A stretch of DNA of 37,813 nt from Cytophagaceae bacterium. Lineage in GTDB: Bacteria; Bacteroidota; Bacteroidia; Cytophagales; Spirosomataceae. A program made the translations under genes and the position numbers. Within the stretch, counting starts at the first letter, position 1. The number at the start of each line of letters is the position of its first letter. Under the pieces are notes generated by a model, which saw nothing but the letters and a program-made list of their open reading frames with translations, made no database searches and was not told the origin of the DNA. Location of the stretch: NCBI GenBank assembly GCA_947494535.1, contig CANLVU010000010.1, positions 1 to 37,813 on the forward strand. Direction: 5' to 3'. Below, one piece after another: positions 9,669 through 17,417 of this stretch.

Positions 9669-11042
9669 ATGAGGCGTTTTTTCTATTTCTTCTGGGTCTT
9701 TTTGCTCGCTATCACCGAGTTGAATGCACAAGCCACATTGCTCGTGGGGGAGAAATCAATCACGTTAGAGGAGAATTTTTCTTTGTCTTTCATCATTAAA
9801 TCAGCCAACGCGAGTATCGAGACTCCCATTTTTAAATTTCCAGAATTGCCTGGATTGCGAAAATTAGGAGTTTCCAGGTCGAAAGCGACTGATATTCAAA
9901 ATGGGGAATCGGTTTATTCCTATACATTCTCCCAATATTATCAGGCATCCGCCACCGGCTCACTACTCATTCCACCAGCTGAGGTGATCGTTAATCAGCA
10001 ATCTTTAAAAACAGAAGCCTTTGCCTTGCTAATCAGTGAGTCAGCGCAAAAAGAAGAGGTTGTGGAAGATACCAAGGCGCAAATTGAAGATTTATTTAAG
10101 GGCCAAAGTTCCCTTTTTCTAGCCCTCACCTCCACCCAATTTCAGCCATTTGTGGGTCAAGGATTTACGTTGAAATTCTCTTTATTTATTCCAGATGATA
10201 ATTCGACGCGTTATAGTTTTGATCGAAACGATGTACAAATTCCTCCTCTGATTCAGAAAATAAGGCCTAAAAACTGTTGGGAAGAAAGTTTTGGCCTCCA
10301 GGAAGTAAAAGTCTCCAAGGTAGTTTACAAGAATAAAAAATATACCGAATATCGCTTCTTTCAGTCGACCTTTTTTGCTTTAGATGCGAAGAAAATAGTG
10401 ATACCCTCCCTGAGTTTACACTTATTGAAAAATAACGAGAAGGTAGTATTTAGTTCGAAACCCATCGTTATAAGTCCGAAGGAATTACCTAATCATCCTT
10501 TGAAAGGGAAGATTCCTGTGGGAGATTTTCACCTAGAGGAGACCCTTTCGCAAGTTCAGGTTCAGACCGGGGACACGGTGGCTTATATTTCGAGTGTGGT
10601 GGGCGACGGTAATAGCATCCTCTGGGATTCCAAATTAATCGAGTCGGATTACTTTCTCAATTTCTACCCTGTAGGGACTCAAAGTTCCGTTTATCCCTAT
10701 GGAGATAAAATGTTCGGCAATAAAACAGAGAAAATACTGATTATTCCATCGCAACCGGGTAAATTTGCACTGAAATCCTATTTTAACTGGATCTTCTTTA
10801 ATACCCGAACAGCGGCTTACGACACCTTGCGTTCTGAGGCAATTTTAGCGGTAAGCGGTCAGCCTTCCGATCGCCTTTTGAATACGCAAACCGAAACGAT
10901 GTTGCTGTATCGGGGACTCGAAAAGTTAGCAGCGGATAAAGTGATTGGTTATCGCTGGAATGATTGGAAACAGATTTTTAATGCTTTACTAGGGCTAGTT
11001 TTATTCTGGCTTTTCATTTTGATAATTAAGGCCAAAAAATAA
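9669..11042 (+). CDS. BatD-like protein
   Basis: 457 aa; signal peptide, [59 protein letters not shown] is BatD-like, single C-terminal TM helix. Confidence 0.75.
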   Translation: MRRFFYFFWVFLLAITELNAQATLLVGEKSITLEENFSLSFIIKSANASIETPIFKFPELPGLRKLGVSRSKATDIQNGESVYSYTFSQYYQASATGSLLIPPAEVIVNQQSLKTEAFALLISESAQKEEVVEDTKAQIEDLFKGQSSLFLALTSTQFQPFVGQGFTLKFSLFIPDDNSTRYSFDRNDVQIPPLIQKIRPKNCWEESFGLQEVKVSKVVYKNKKYTEYRFFQSTFFALDAKKIVIPSLSLHLLKNNEKVVFSSKPIVISPKELPNHPLKGKIPVGDFHLEETLSQVQVQTGDTVAYISSVVGDGNSILWDSKLIESDYFLNFYPVGTQSSVYPYGDKMFGNKTEKILIIPSQPGKFALKSYFNWIFFNTRTAAYDTLRSEAILAVSGQPSDRLLNTQTETMLLYRGLEKLAADKVIGYRWNDWKQIFNALLGLVLFWLFILIIKAKK

Positions 11043-11046
11043 TAAT

Positions 11047-12138
11047 ATGGGCAGTATATACGGTAAAATATTTCAAATTAGCACCTTTGGTGAATCTCAT
11101 GGCGCTGCGGTTGGGGTAGTAGTGACGGGTTGTCCAGCGGGAGTCGATTTTGATTTTGATTTTATTCAATCTGAATTGGATCGCCGTAAACCGGGCCAAT
11201 CGCGCATCACGACCCAACGCAAGGAAGCCGATTCAGTAGAAGTAGTATCAGGCGTTTTCGAGGGAAAAACAACAGGCACGCCCATTGCGATGTTAGTTTG
11301 GAATGAAGACCAACGCTCGAAAGATTATTCACATATTGCGAATCAATTCCGTCCTTCGCACGCCGATTTTACCTACCAAGAAAAATATGGCATCCGCGAT
11401 TACCGTGGAGGTGGCCGTAGCTCGGCGAGAGAAACGGTGGCGCGTGTGGCTGCTGGAGCTTTGGCAAAATTAGTCTTAAACCAAATAGGTGTAAAAATAA
11501 CCGCTTACGTTTCACAAGTGGGAACCTTGAAATTAACAACGCCCGTAGAGCAATTGGATTTAGGGGTTGCAGAAACAAACGCCGTGCGTTGCCCCGATAC
11601 CAAATTAGCCGAAGAAATGTTCACCTACATCGACGAAATCCGCAAGCAAGGGGATTCTGTAGGGGGCGTCGTTTCTGCCTACATCACGGGTTGCCCGGTG
11701 GGTTTAGGCGAGCCTGTATTTGATAAATTGCATGCCGAATTAGGTAAAGCGATGTTAAGTATCAACGCGGTAAAAGGTTTTGAATATGGTTCTGGATTCG
11801 AAGGAGTAGGATTACGCGGATCTCAGCATAACGATATTATTATAAAAGACGAAGCAGGCAAAGTAAGCACAGTCACTAATCATTCAGGGGGTATTCAGGG
11901 TGGTATTTCGAATGGAGAGCCCATCTATTTCCGTGTAGGGTTCAAGCCTGTGGCTACCATTATGCAGGATCAGGATAGTTTGAACAATTCTGGCGAAAAA
12001 ATTGTTGTATCCGGCAAAGGTCGCCACGACCCTTGCGTTGTACCGCGTGCAGTGCCTATTGTGGAGGCGATGTCAGCGATTGTGTTGTTGGATTTCTATT
12101 TACGTCATCGCTTGACTAAAATATCAGACGTTTTATGA
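11047..12138 (+). CDS. aroC: Chorismate synthase
   Basis: [66 protein letters not shown]. Confidence 0.98.
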   Translation: MGSIYGKIFQISTFGESHGAAVGVVVTGCPAGVDFDFDFIQSELDRRKPGQSRITTQRKEADSVEVVSGVFEGKTTGTPIAMLVWNEDQRSKDYSHIANQFRPSHADFTYQEKYGIRDYRGGGRSSARETVARVAAGALAKLVLNQIGVKITAYVSQVGTLKLTTPVEQLDLGVAETNAVRCPDTKLAEEMFTYIDEIRKQGDSVGGVVSAYITGCPVGLGEPVFDKLHAELGKAMLSINAVKGFEYGSGFEGVGLRGSQHNDIIIKDEAGKVSTVTNHSGGIQGGISNGEPIYFRVGFKPVATIMQDQDSLNNSGEKIVVSGKGRHDPCVVPRAVPIVEAMSAIVLLDFYLRHRLTKISDVL

Positions 12139-12575
12139 TTCCAAACGAGGATGAATATTACATGAGCCTCGCGCTTAAACAGGCGGAGCGGGCTTTAGAG
12201 GACGAAGAGATTCCGGTAGGGGCGGTCGTGGTTTGCCAAGGTAAAATCGTGGCAAAGGCCTACAACCAAACGGAAATTTTGACCGATGTAACGGCTCACG
12301 CAGAGATGATAGCGATTACTTCTGCCGCACAAACAATCGGCGCTAAGTACTTAAAAGATTGCACGCTTTACGTGACTTTAGAGCCTTGCCTGATGTGCGC
12401 TGGAGCTATTTATTGGTCACAATTAGGGCGATTAGTGTACGGTGCTTCAGAAGAGAAGCGCGGTTTTGAAAAACTTGGAACAGGGATTTTACACCCGAAG
12501 ACAGAGATTGTTGGAGGGGTTTTGGCAAATGAATCAGAACAACTATTAAAGGAGTTCTTTTCCATGCGACGCTAA
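12135..12575 (+). CDS. tadA: Nucleoside/tRNA adenosine deaminase
   Basis: TAHAEMIAI (HAE) and [12 protein letters not shown] (PCxxC) zinc-binding deaminase motifs; ATGA overlap with aroC. Confidence 0.92.
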   Translation: MIPNEDEYYMSLALKQAERALEDEEIPVGAVVVCQGKIVAKAYNQTEILTDVTAHAEMIAITSAAQTIGAKYLKDCTLYVTLEPCLMCAGAIYWSQLGRLVYGASEEKRGFEKLGTGILHPKTEIVGGVLANESEQLLKEFFSMRR

Positions 12576-12580
12576 TAAAA

Positions 12581-12695
12581 TGGTAAATGGTGAATGGTAA
12601 ATGGTAAATGAAAAGTCAAAAACATTCACCACTTACCATTCACCATTAAAATACCATTCACCATTCACCATTTACCATTTATAACACCATTTAAA
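12581..12695. repeat. Heptamer (TGGTRAA)n array followed by inverted copies (TTYACCA)n
   Basis: TGGTAAA TGGTGAA TGGTAAA TGGTAAA at 12581-12608; TTCACCA/CTTACCA/TTCACCA at 12625-12645; TTCACCA/TTCACCA/TTTACCA at 12657-12677. Confidence 0.9.
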
Positions 12696-12705
12696 CTAAA
12701 ATAGT

Positions 12706-13317
12706 ATGTCATTTACATTAGCCCCATTACCGTATGCAAACAATGCGTTAGAGCCGCATTTTGATGCATTAACCATGGAAATTCACCACGATCGTCACCA
12801 CAATGCGTATGTGACGAACTTGAACGCAGCGGTAGCTGGAACGGAGTTAGAAGGAAAGTCTTTAGAAGAATTATTCACTTCTATCTCTACATTATCTCCT
12901 GCGGTTCGTAATAACGGCGGTGGTCACTTTAACCACGATTTATTCTGGAATATCTTATCGCCAAACGGTGGTGGAGCCCCAGTAGGCACTTTAGCGAAAG
13001 CAATTGATGCGAAATTTGGTTCTTTTGATGCCTTCAAAGAAGAGTTCAAGAAAGCAGGTTTAACACGTTTTGGCTCAGGCTGGGCGTGGTTAGTAGCGCA
13101 GAAAGATGGTTCAGTAGCCGTTTCTAGCACTCCTAACCAAGACAATCCTTTGATGGATGTGGCTGACGTAAAAGGCTTCCCAGTGATCGGATTAGATGTT
13201 TGGGAGCACGCGTACTATTTGAAATTCCAAAACAAGCGTCCAGATTACATCGACGCATTCTGGAGTGTAGTGGATTGGAACAAAGCGGAAGCGCGTTACC
13301 AAGCAGCTCAGAAATAA
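12706..13317 (+). CDS. sodA: Superoxide dismutase (Mn/Fe)
   Basis: [70 protein letters not shown]. Confidence 0.97.
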   Translation: MSFTLAPLPYANNALEPHFDALTMEIHHDRHHNAYVTNLNAAVAGTELEGKSLEELFTSISTLSPAVRNNGGGHFNHDLFWNILSPNGGGAPVGTLAKAIDAKFGSFDAFKEEFKKAGLTRFGSGWAWLVAQKDGSVAVSSTPNQDNPLMDVADVKGFPVIGLDVWEHAYYLKFQNKRPDYIDAFWSVVDWNKAEARYQAAQK

Positions 13318-13326
13318 AACAAATGG

Positions 13327-13356
13327 ACGGGAGGATGAAAATTCTCCCGTTTTTTT
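13327..13356 (+). terminator. Intrinsic terminator downstream of sodA
   Basis: ACGGGAG-GATGAAAATT-CTCCCGT followed by T6. Confidence 0.9.
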
Positions 13357-13365
13357 CGGCTTTCT

Positions 13366-13396
13366 TTTGCAATATTGGAAGCTTTGCGTATTTTTG
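13366..13396 (+). promoter_or_regulatory. Bacteroidota-type promoter for tRNA-His (TTTG-N19-TATTTTTG)
   Basis: TTTG at 13366-13369 and TATTTTTG at 13389-13396, 12 nt before the tRNA 5' end. Confidence 0.75.
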
Positions 13397-13407
13397 CAGT
13401 CCCAAAT

Positions 13408-13482
13408 GGCGGTTGTAGCTCACTCGGTTAGAGCACTGGTTTGTGGTACCAGGGGTAGTGGGTTCGAATCCCATCATCCGCC
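13408..13482 (+). tRNA. tRNA-His (GTG anticodon)
   Basis: Cloverleaf: extra 5' G(-1); D arm GCTC..GAGC; anticodon stem CTGGT-TTGTGGT-ACCAG (anticodon GTG); T arm GTGGG-TTCGAAT-CCCAT; discriminator C; CCA not encoded. Confidence 0.95.
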
Positions 13483-13517
13483 CAAAAAGCCTCAGTAGAA
13501 ATACTGGGGCTTTTTTT
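13483..13517 (+). terminator. Intrinsic terminator downstream of tRNA-His
   Basis: AAAAAGCCTCAGTA-GAAA-TACTGGGGCTTTTTTT: 10-bp stem with a GAAA loop and T tract. Confidence 0.9.
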
Positions 13518-13554
13518 GTGTTATTTTGTCTACATTTGTTTAGAAAACAATCGT

Positions 13555-14193
13555 ATGAACCCTGTATTTCTCAAACGTTTTTTGATTGTCTTATATGCTG
13601 CCGGCTTAATCGGAATGCATTTGCCTGCAACAGCATCACTTTTTACTTCTTTAGTACCTCTAACACTTTGGTTTACAGCTTTCATTTGTGTGGTTTATTT
13701 TCCCAAGCCCTCGTTTCAAGCGTATCTTTTTTTAGCTTCTCTTGCCATTGCTGGTTGGTTTTTAGAGGTGCAAGGAGTAAGGACGGGTCAAATTTTCGGG
13801 GTTTATAGTTATGGGAAGACCTTAGGATTTAAGTTGATTAACGTACCCATCACCATTGGCTTGAATTGGCTTGTGCTTGTCTTAGCGACTAGTGCCTTAG
13901 TGGAAGAATGGAATATTGCTGGTAAAATCAGCAAAGCGGCGATAGGAGCTGGACTGATGACAGCATTGGATTTTTTAATCGAGCCGGTGGCCGTGCATTT
14001 TGATTTCTGGACTTGGGCCGGAATTCAGGTGCCTACGCAAAACTTTTTAGCTTGGTGGATGGCCTCGTTCTTTTTTCATTTAGCCTATCAAAATACGCCA
14101 TTCCCTTCCAAATCAAGTCTTTTTAGACTCATTGCTGCTCTACAGTTTTTATTCTTTTTAGGACATTGGCTACTTTTACAATTTAATTTCTAA
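13555..14193 (+). CDS. Carotenoid biosynthesis membrane protein (DUF422, CruF-like hydratase)
   Basis: Multispanning; GWFLEVQGVRTGQIFGVYSYGKTLGFKLINVPITIGLNWLVL, ALDFLIEPVAVHFDFWTW, YQNTPFPSKSSLF match DUF422/CruF. Start MNPVFLKRF at 13555. Confidence 0.85.
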   Translation: MNPVFLKRFLIVLYAAGLIGMHLPATASLFTSLVPLTLWFTAFICVVYFPKPSFQAYLFLASLAIAGWFLEVQGVRTGQIFGVYSYGKTLGFKLINVPITIGLNWLVLVLATSALVEEWNIAGKISKAAIGAGLMTALDFLIEPVAVHFDFWTWAGIQVPTQNFLAWWMASFFFHLAYQNTPFPSKSSLFRLIAALQFLFFLGHWLLLQFNF

Positions 14194-14218
14194 ACATTTT
14201 TCTAACTCCCGTGTTACA

Positions 14219-15106
14219 ATGTTGATGAACGTGTACTCTATAAAGGATTTAGAGAATTTTAGTGGCATAAAAGCTCATACGATACGTATTTGGGAGCAGC
14301 GGTATCACTTACTTCAACCAGTTCGGACTGAAACGGGGATTCGTACCTATTCTGACAATGAGTTAAAGCGAATTTTAAATATTGCGACTCTTCAAAATAA
14401 AGGAGGGATCAAGATTTCCAAAATTGCTGAATTATCCGAAGCTGAAATTTCTGAAAAAATTCTTGAACTTTCCGGTGGTGATTTAGATTATCCAGAACAC
14501 ATTCAAGCCATTACCGTAGCGATGATGGACTTGGACGAGTATCGTTTCCAGGTGTTAGCAAAGTCCATTACGGATGCGTATGGTTTTGAAAACTTTATGC
14601 TTCGGGTGATTTATCCTTTTTTGACGCGATTAGGTACTTTATGGCTTTCTGGTTCTGTGGGACCAGCTCAGGAGCACTTTATCACGCATTTAATTCGTCA
14701 GAAAATTATTGCTGCCATTGATTCTCAAATGGCAAAACCGAAAGCGAATGCAAAGAAATTTTTATTGTATCTGCCAGAAGGTGAAATGCACGAAATTGGA
14801 TTACTATTTGCGAGTTACTTAATCCGCGCTCGCCAGCATTCAGCGGTATACTTAGGTCAATCTTTGCCTTTTGATGAATTATGTTTGGCCTACGAAATAC
14901 ACCAACCCGATTATGTCTTCAGTGTATTTACAACCGAACCATCACAGGATGTATTGCCTGCTTATGTGGCAGAATTAGACAAGCATATTCCAGATTCCCA
15001 AATATTATTGACAGGATACAATGTATTGCACTCTCCCGAACCTATTCCGGCAAGAATTCAGCTGATTGGAGATTTCAATACCTTAATTGAAATGATTGAA
15101 TCTTAG
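14219..15106 (+). CDS. MerR-family regulator with B12-binding domain (CarH/LitR-like)
   Basis: N-terminal YSIKDLENFSGIKAHTIRIWEQRYHLLQPVRTETGIRTYSDNEL (MerR HTH); W-LSGSVGPAQ-EH (W-x9-EH) and EGEMHEIGLL (ExHxxG) of a cobalamin-binding domain. Confidence 0.9.
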   Translation: MLMNVYSIKDLENFSGIKAHTIRIWEQRYHLLQPVRTETGIRTYSDNELKRILNIATLQNKGGIKISKIAELSEAEISEKILELSGGDLDYPEHIQAITVAMMDLDEYRFQVLAKSITDAYGFENFMLRVIYPFLTRLGTLWLSGSVGPAQEHFITHLIRQKIIAAIDSQMAKPKANAKKFLLYLPEGEMHEIGLLFASYLIRARQHSAVYLGQSLPFDELCLAYEIHQPDYVFSVFTTEPSQDVLPAYVAELDKHIPDSQILLTGYNVLHSPEPIPARIQLIGDFNTLIEMIES

Positions 15107-16167
15107 CTGAAGCTAGTGTCTAGCTTTGTCGCATCTTCCACGAACTGTTTCACTTGTTGCTCCTGATCTTTGGGACAAATCATTAATACATTTCCGTGTT
15201 CAGCCACGATGTAATTCGATAAGCCGTGAATCACTACTAATTTATCTTTAGGGGCTTTAATGATGCAATCCTTTGTTTCATATAACATGGCATTCGCATC
15301 AACTGCATTCAATTGATCATCTTTTTCATTGATCTCATGCAAAGATTTCCACGTGCCTAAATCCGACCAGCCGATATCCGCCAAGATCACTTTTACATCA
15401 CGTGCTTTTTCCATCACCCCATTGTCCATCGAAATGCTCTTGCAAACGGCATAGACCTTTTTAATAAAACCAGGCTCTTCTTCGGTGTAATAATAGGCTC
15501 GACCTTCTTCGAATTGCTCAGCAAGTCGAGAAAGATGTTTGGTTAGTTCGTGTTTGAAGGTGGGAATCGAGAAAACGAAAATTCCTGCATTCCATACATA
15601 GTCACCACTTTCTAAAAATGCCTCGGCTAATTCTAAGTTAGGCTTCTCGGTAAATGTTTTTACCGTTTTTGCCGCCTCTGCAGAGTCATGGTATTGTATA
15701 TAGCCATAACCTGTATCAGGGCGAGTAGGAACAATTCCTAAAGTCACTAATACGGGTTCATTTTTAGCCACCTCAATGGCTTCATTAATCCGGGCTTTAA
15801 ATGCCTCCTCTTTTAAGATCACATGATCGGCTGGGGCAACAATTAGCTTTGCTTTTGGGTGCTTTTTGCTAATCTTATAGGCCGCATAGGCGATGCAAGG
15901 AGCTGTATTTTTACGCTGGGGTTCTTTTAAAATTTGATCTGGACTAAGAAAAGGGAGTTGTTCTTGAACGATGCCTGCGAATTCTTCGCTGGTTACGACA
16001 TAGATATTTTCTTTCGCTACAATTCCATCAAAACGTTCTGCCGTTTGTTGCAGCATCGTTTTTCCTACGCCTAAAACGTCGTGGAATTGTTTGGGATAAG
16101 TACTTCTGGAGATGGGCCAAAATCGGGTTCCGATTCCACCCGCCATAATTACAAGGCAGTTAGGCAT
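15103..16167 (-). CDS. manC: Mannose-1-phosphate guanylyltransferase
   Basis: CLVIMAGGIGTRFWPISRSTYPKQFHDVLG (nucleotidyltransferase signature), ADHVILKEEAF, FTEKPNLELAEAFLESGDYVWNAGIFVF. Confidence 0.93.
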   Translation of the reverse strand: MPNCLVIMAGGIGTRFWPISRSTYPKQFHDVLGVGKTMLQQTAERFDGIVAKENIYVVTSEEFAGIVQEQLPFLSPDQILKEPQRKNTAPCIAYAAYKISKKHPKAKLIVAPADHVILKEEAFKARINEAIEVAKNEPVLVTLGIVPTRPDTGYGYIQYHDSAEAAKTVKTFTEKPNLELAEAFLESGDYVWNAGIFVFSIPTFKHELTKHLSRLAEQFEEGRAYYYTEEEPGFIKKVYAVCKSISMDNGVMEKARDVKVILADIGWSDLGTWKSLHEINEKDDQLNAVDANAMLYETKDCIIKAPKDKLVVIHGLSNYIVAEHGNVLMICPKDQEQQVKQFVEDATKLDTSFS

Positions 16168-16171
16168 AGAC

Positions 16172-17203
16172 TTATTTTTGGCTGAGGAACGTGTTAACAC
16201 GTAATACAGCGTTTTCTCTAATATTTTGGTAGTATAAATTGATGTCCGCCTTGTGCCAGTTTTTCAATTTGACAAAAGAACGACCAGGAACGTAGGGTGT
16301 GTTCGTCCACAAGACACCTAAATGGTTTTGCGCATCCGCAAATTCTTTTACGTATTTAAAACCATAGGAAACTCCCCCTATGTTCTTTTCTTTCGAGGCA
16401 AAACCCTCATCCGTGGACCAGGTTAAAGGATTTACCGAGGCCAATTCCGTCACCGTACCTGGATGCCAAGGCGGTAAATAACCTTGTAAAAAAGTGGTAT
16501 AGGCAATAAAGCAACCTGTTTGATTCGGGCTTGTGCAAACCGGTATTTGGGTAAAAATATTTTTAGGAGTCGCAATTCCAATGATGTAAGCAGCTACGAG
16601 TTGCTTACCTAATTCTTTGCCATCAAAGAATTCTTTTAATAATCGTGTTGCATGAACCGTACCTTGGCTGTGACCTGCAATGATGATAGGGCGACCCTTG
16701 TTTTCTTTGGCTAAATAATACTCAAAAGCTCTTTTCACATCAGAATAAGCTACATCTAACGCAGCTGCTTTGTCCTCTTTGTATTCGGTAACAAAAGCTT
16801 GGTAATGTGCCTGACGATAGCGCGGGGCAAAAACTCGCCCTGCTGCATTAAACGCAGTGGCTTGATTTAAGATGGTCGAGCTATCTGTGCGCATATTTAA
16901 CGCTGCATCTGTCATAGAAGCATTCCAAACGTATTCGTTTTCTGGTTTATAGGTAAATATGGTGGGGTGAATAAAGAAGACATCGGCTTTAGATTCAGCC
17001 TGATTATCTTTCAAAAAGGACTTGCGCGGGACTAAATCTGCTGCGTCATAGCGAGACGGCAAGGCTGACCAAGCGGCAGGATCTGCATAATCTCCTGCAG
17101 CTGGCTGCGGAGCATCCTTCCACCGGGTATTCAAGACATACATCTTTTGATTGCTCGCGCATGCACTTAACAGAAATAGAGAAAAAATGAAGAGTGCTCT
17201 CAT
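16172..17203 (-). CDS. DUF3089 family lipoprotein (alpha/beta-hydrolase fold)
   Basis: Lipobox FLLSAC; DVFFIHPTIFTYKP, IIAGHSQGTVHATRLL (GHSQG nucleophile elbow), WHPGTVTELASVNPLTW. Confidence 0.85.
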   Translation of the reverse strand: MRALFIFSLFLLSACASNQKMYVLNTRWKDAPQPAAGDYADPAAWSALPSRYDAADLVPRKSFLKDNQAESKADVFFIHPTIFTYKPENEYVWNASMTDAALNMRTDSSTILNQATAFNAAGRVFAPRYRQAHYQAFVTEYKEDKAAALDVAYSDVKRAFEYYLAKENKGRPIIIAGHSQGTVHATRLLKEFFDGKELGKQLVAAYIIGIATPKNIFTQIPVCTSPNQTGCFIAYTTFLQGYLPPWHPGTVTELASVNPLTWSTDEGFASKEKNIGGVSYGFKYVKEFADAQNHLGVLWTNTPYVPGRSFVKLKNWHKADINLYYQNIRENAVLRVNTFLSQK

Positions 17204-17387
17204 TGGTTAAATTTATAGACAAAGCTACTAGTTTAATCTTCCTTTTTAAAATAAAATAATGGAACGGTCCATTGCGATTAATTTATTTTTTTTAAAAGCA
17301 GTAAATTTTTTCTTTTAACGAAATCATCCATTTAATATTATTAAAATTAGTTTGAGTCTGCCCCTTTAAGGGGAGCCTCTTTTTTTG

Positions 17388-17395
17388 TACCTTTG
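17388..17395 (+). promoter_or_regulatory. Bacteroidota -7 box TACCTTTG upstream of uvrA
   Basis: TAnnTTTG match 22 nt before the ATG at 17418; TTTA at 17365-17368 is a one-mismatch -33 box with 19-nt spacing. Confidence 0.6.
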
Positions 17396-17417
17396 TGGAT
17401 CGATCGATTCCCAACCT

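Noticed and set aside
12581-12695. TGGTRAA array as a CRISPR array
   Set aside because: Unit is 7 nt with no spacers, and copies occur in inverted orientation; not CRISPR-like.
13133-13477. Minus-strand 114-aa ORF beginning MMGFEPTTPGTTNQCSNR
   Set aside because: It is antisense to tRNA-His and sodA; 'GFEPTTP..' peptides are a classic artefact of translating the complement of a tRNA T arm.
13443-13808. Plus-strand 121-aa ORF starting inside tRNA-His
   Set aside because: Overlaps the tRNA, its terminator and the CruF-like gene in another frame; starts MVPGVVGSNPIIRPK, a typical tRNA-derived false ORF.
17361-17387. CCCCTTTAAGGGG followed by a T tract as an intrinsic terminator
   Set aside because: No plus-strand gene ends upstream (the neighbour at 16172-17203 is on the minus strand and divergent), and the stem is separated from the T tract; operator/promoter structure is more likely.
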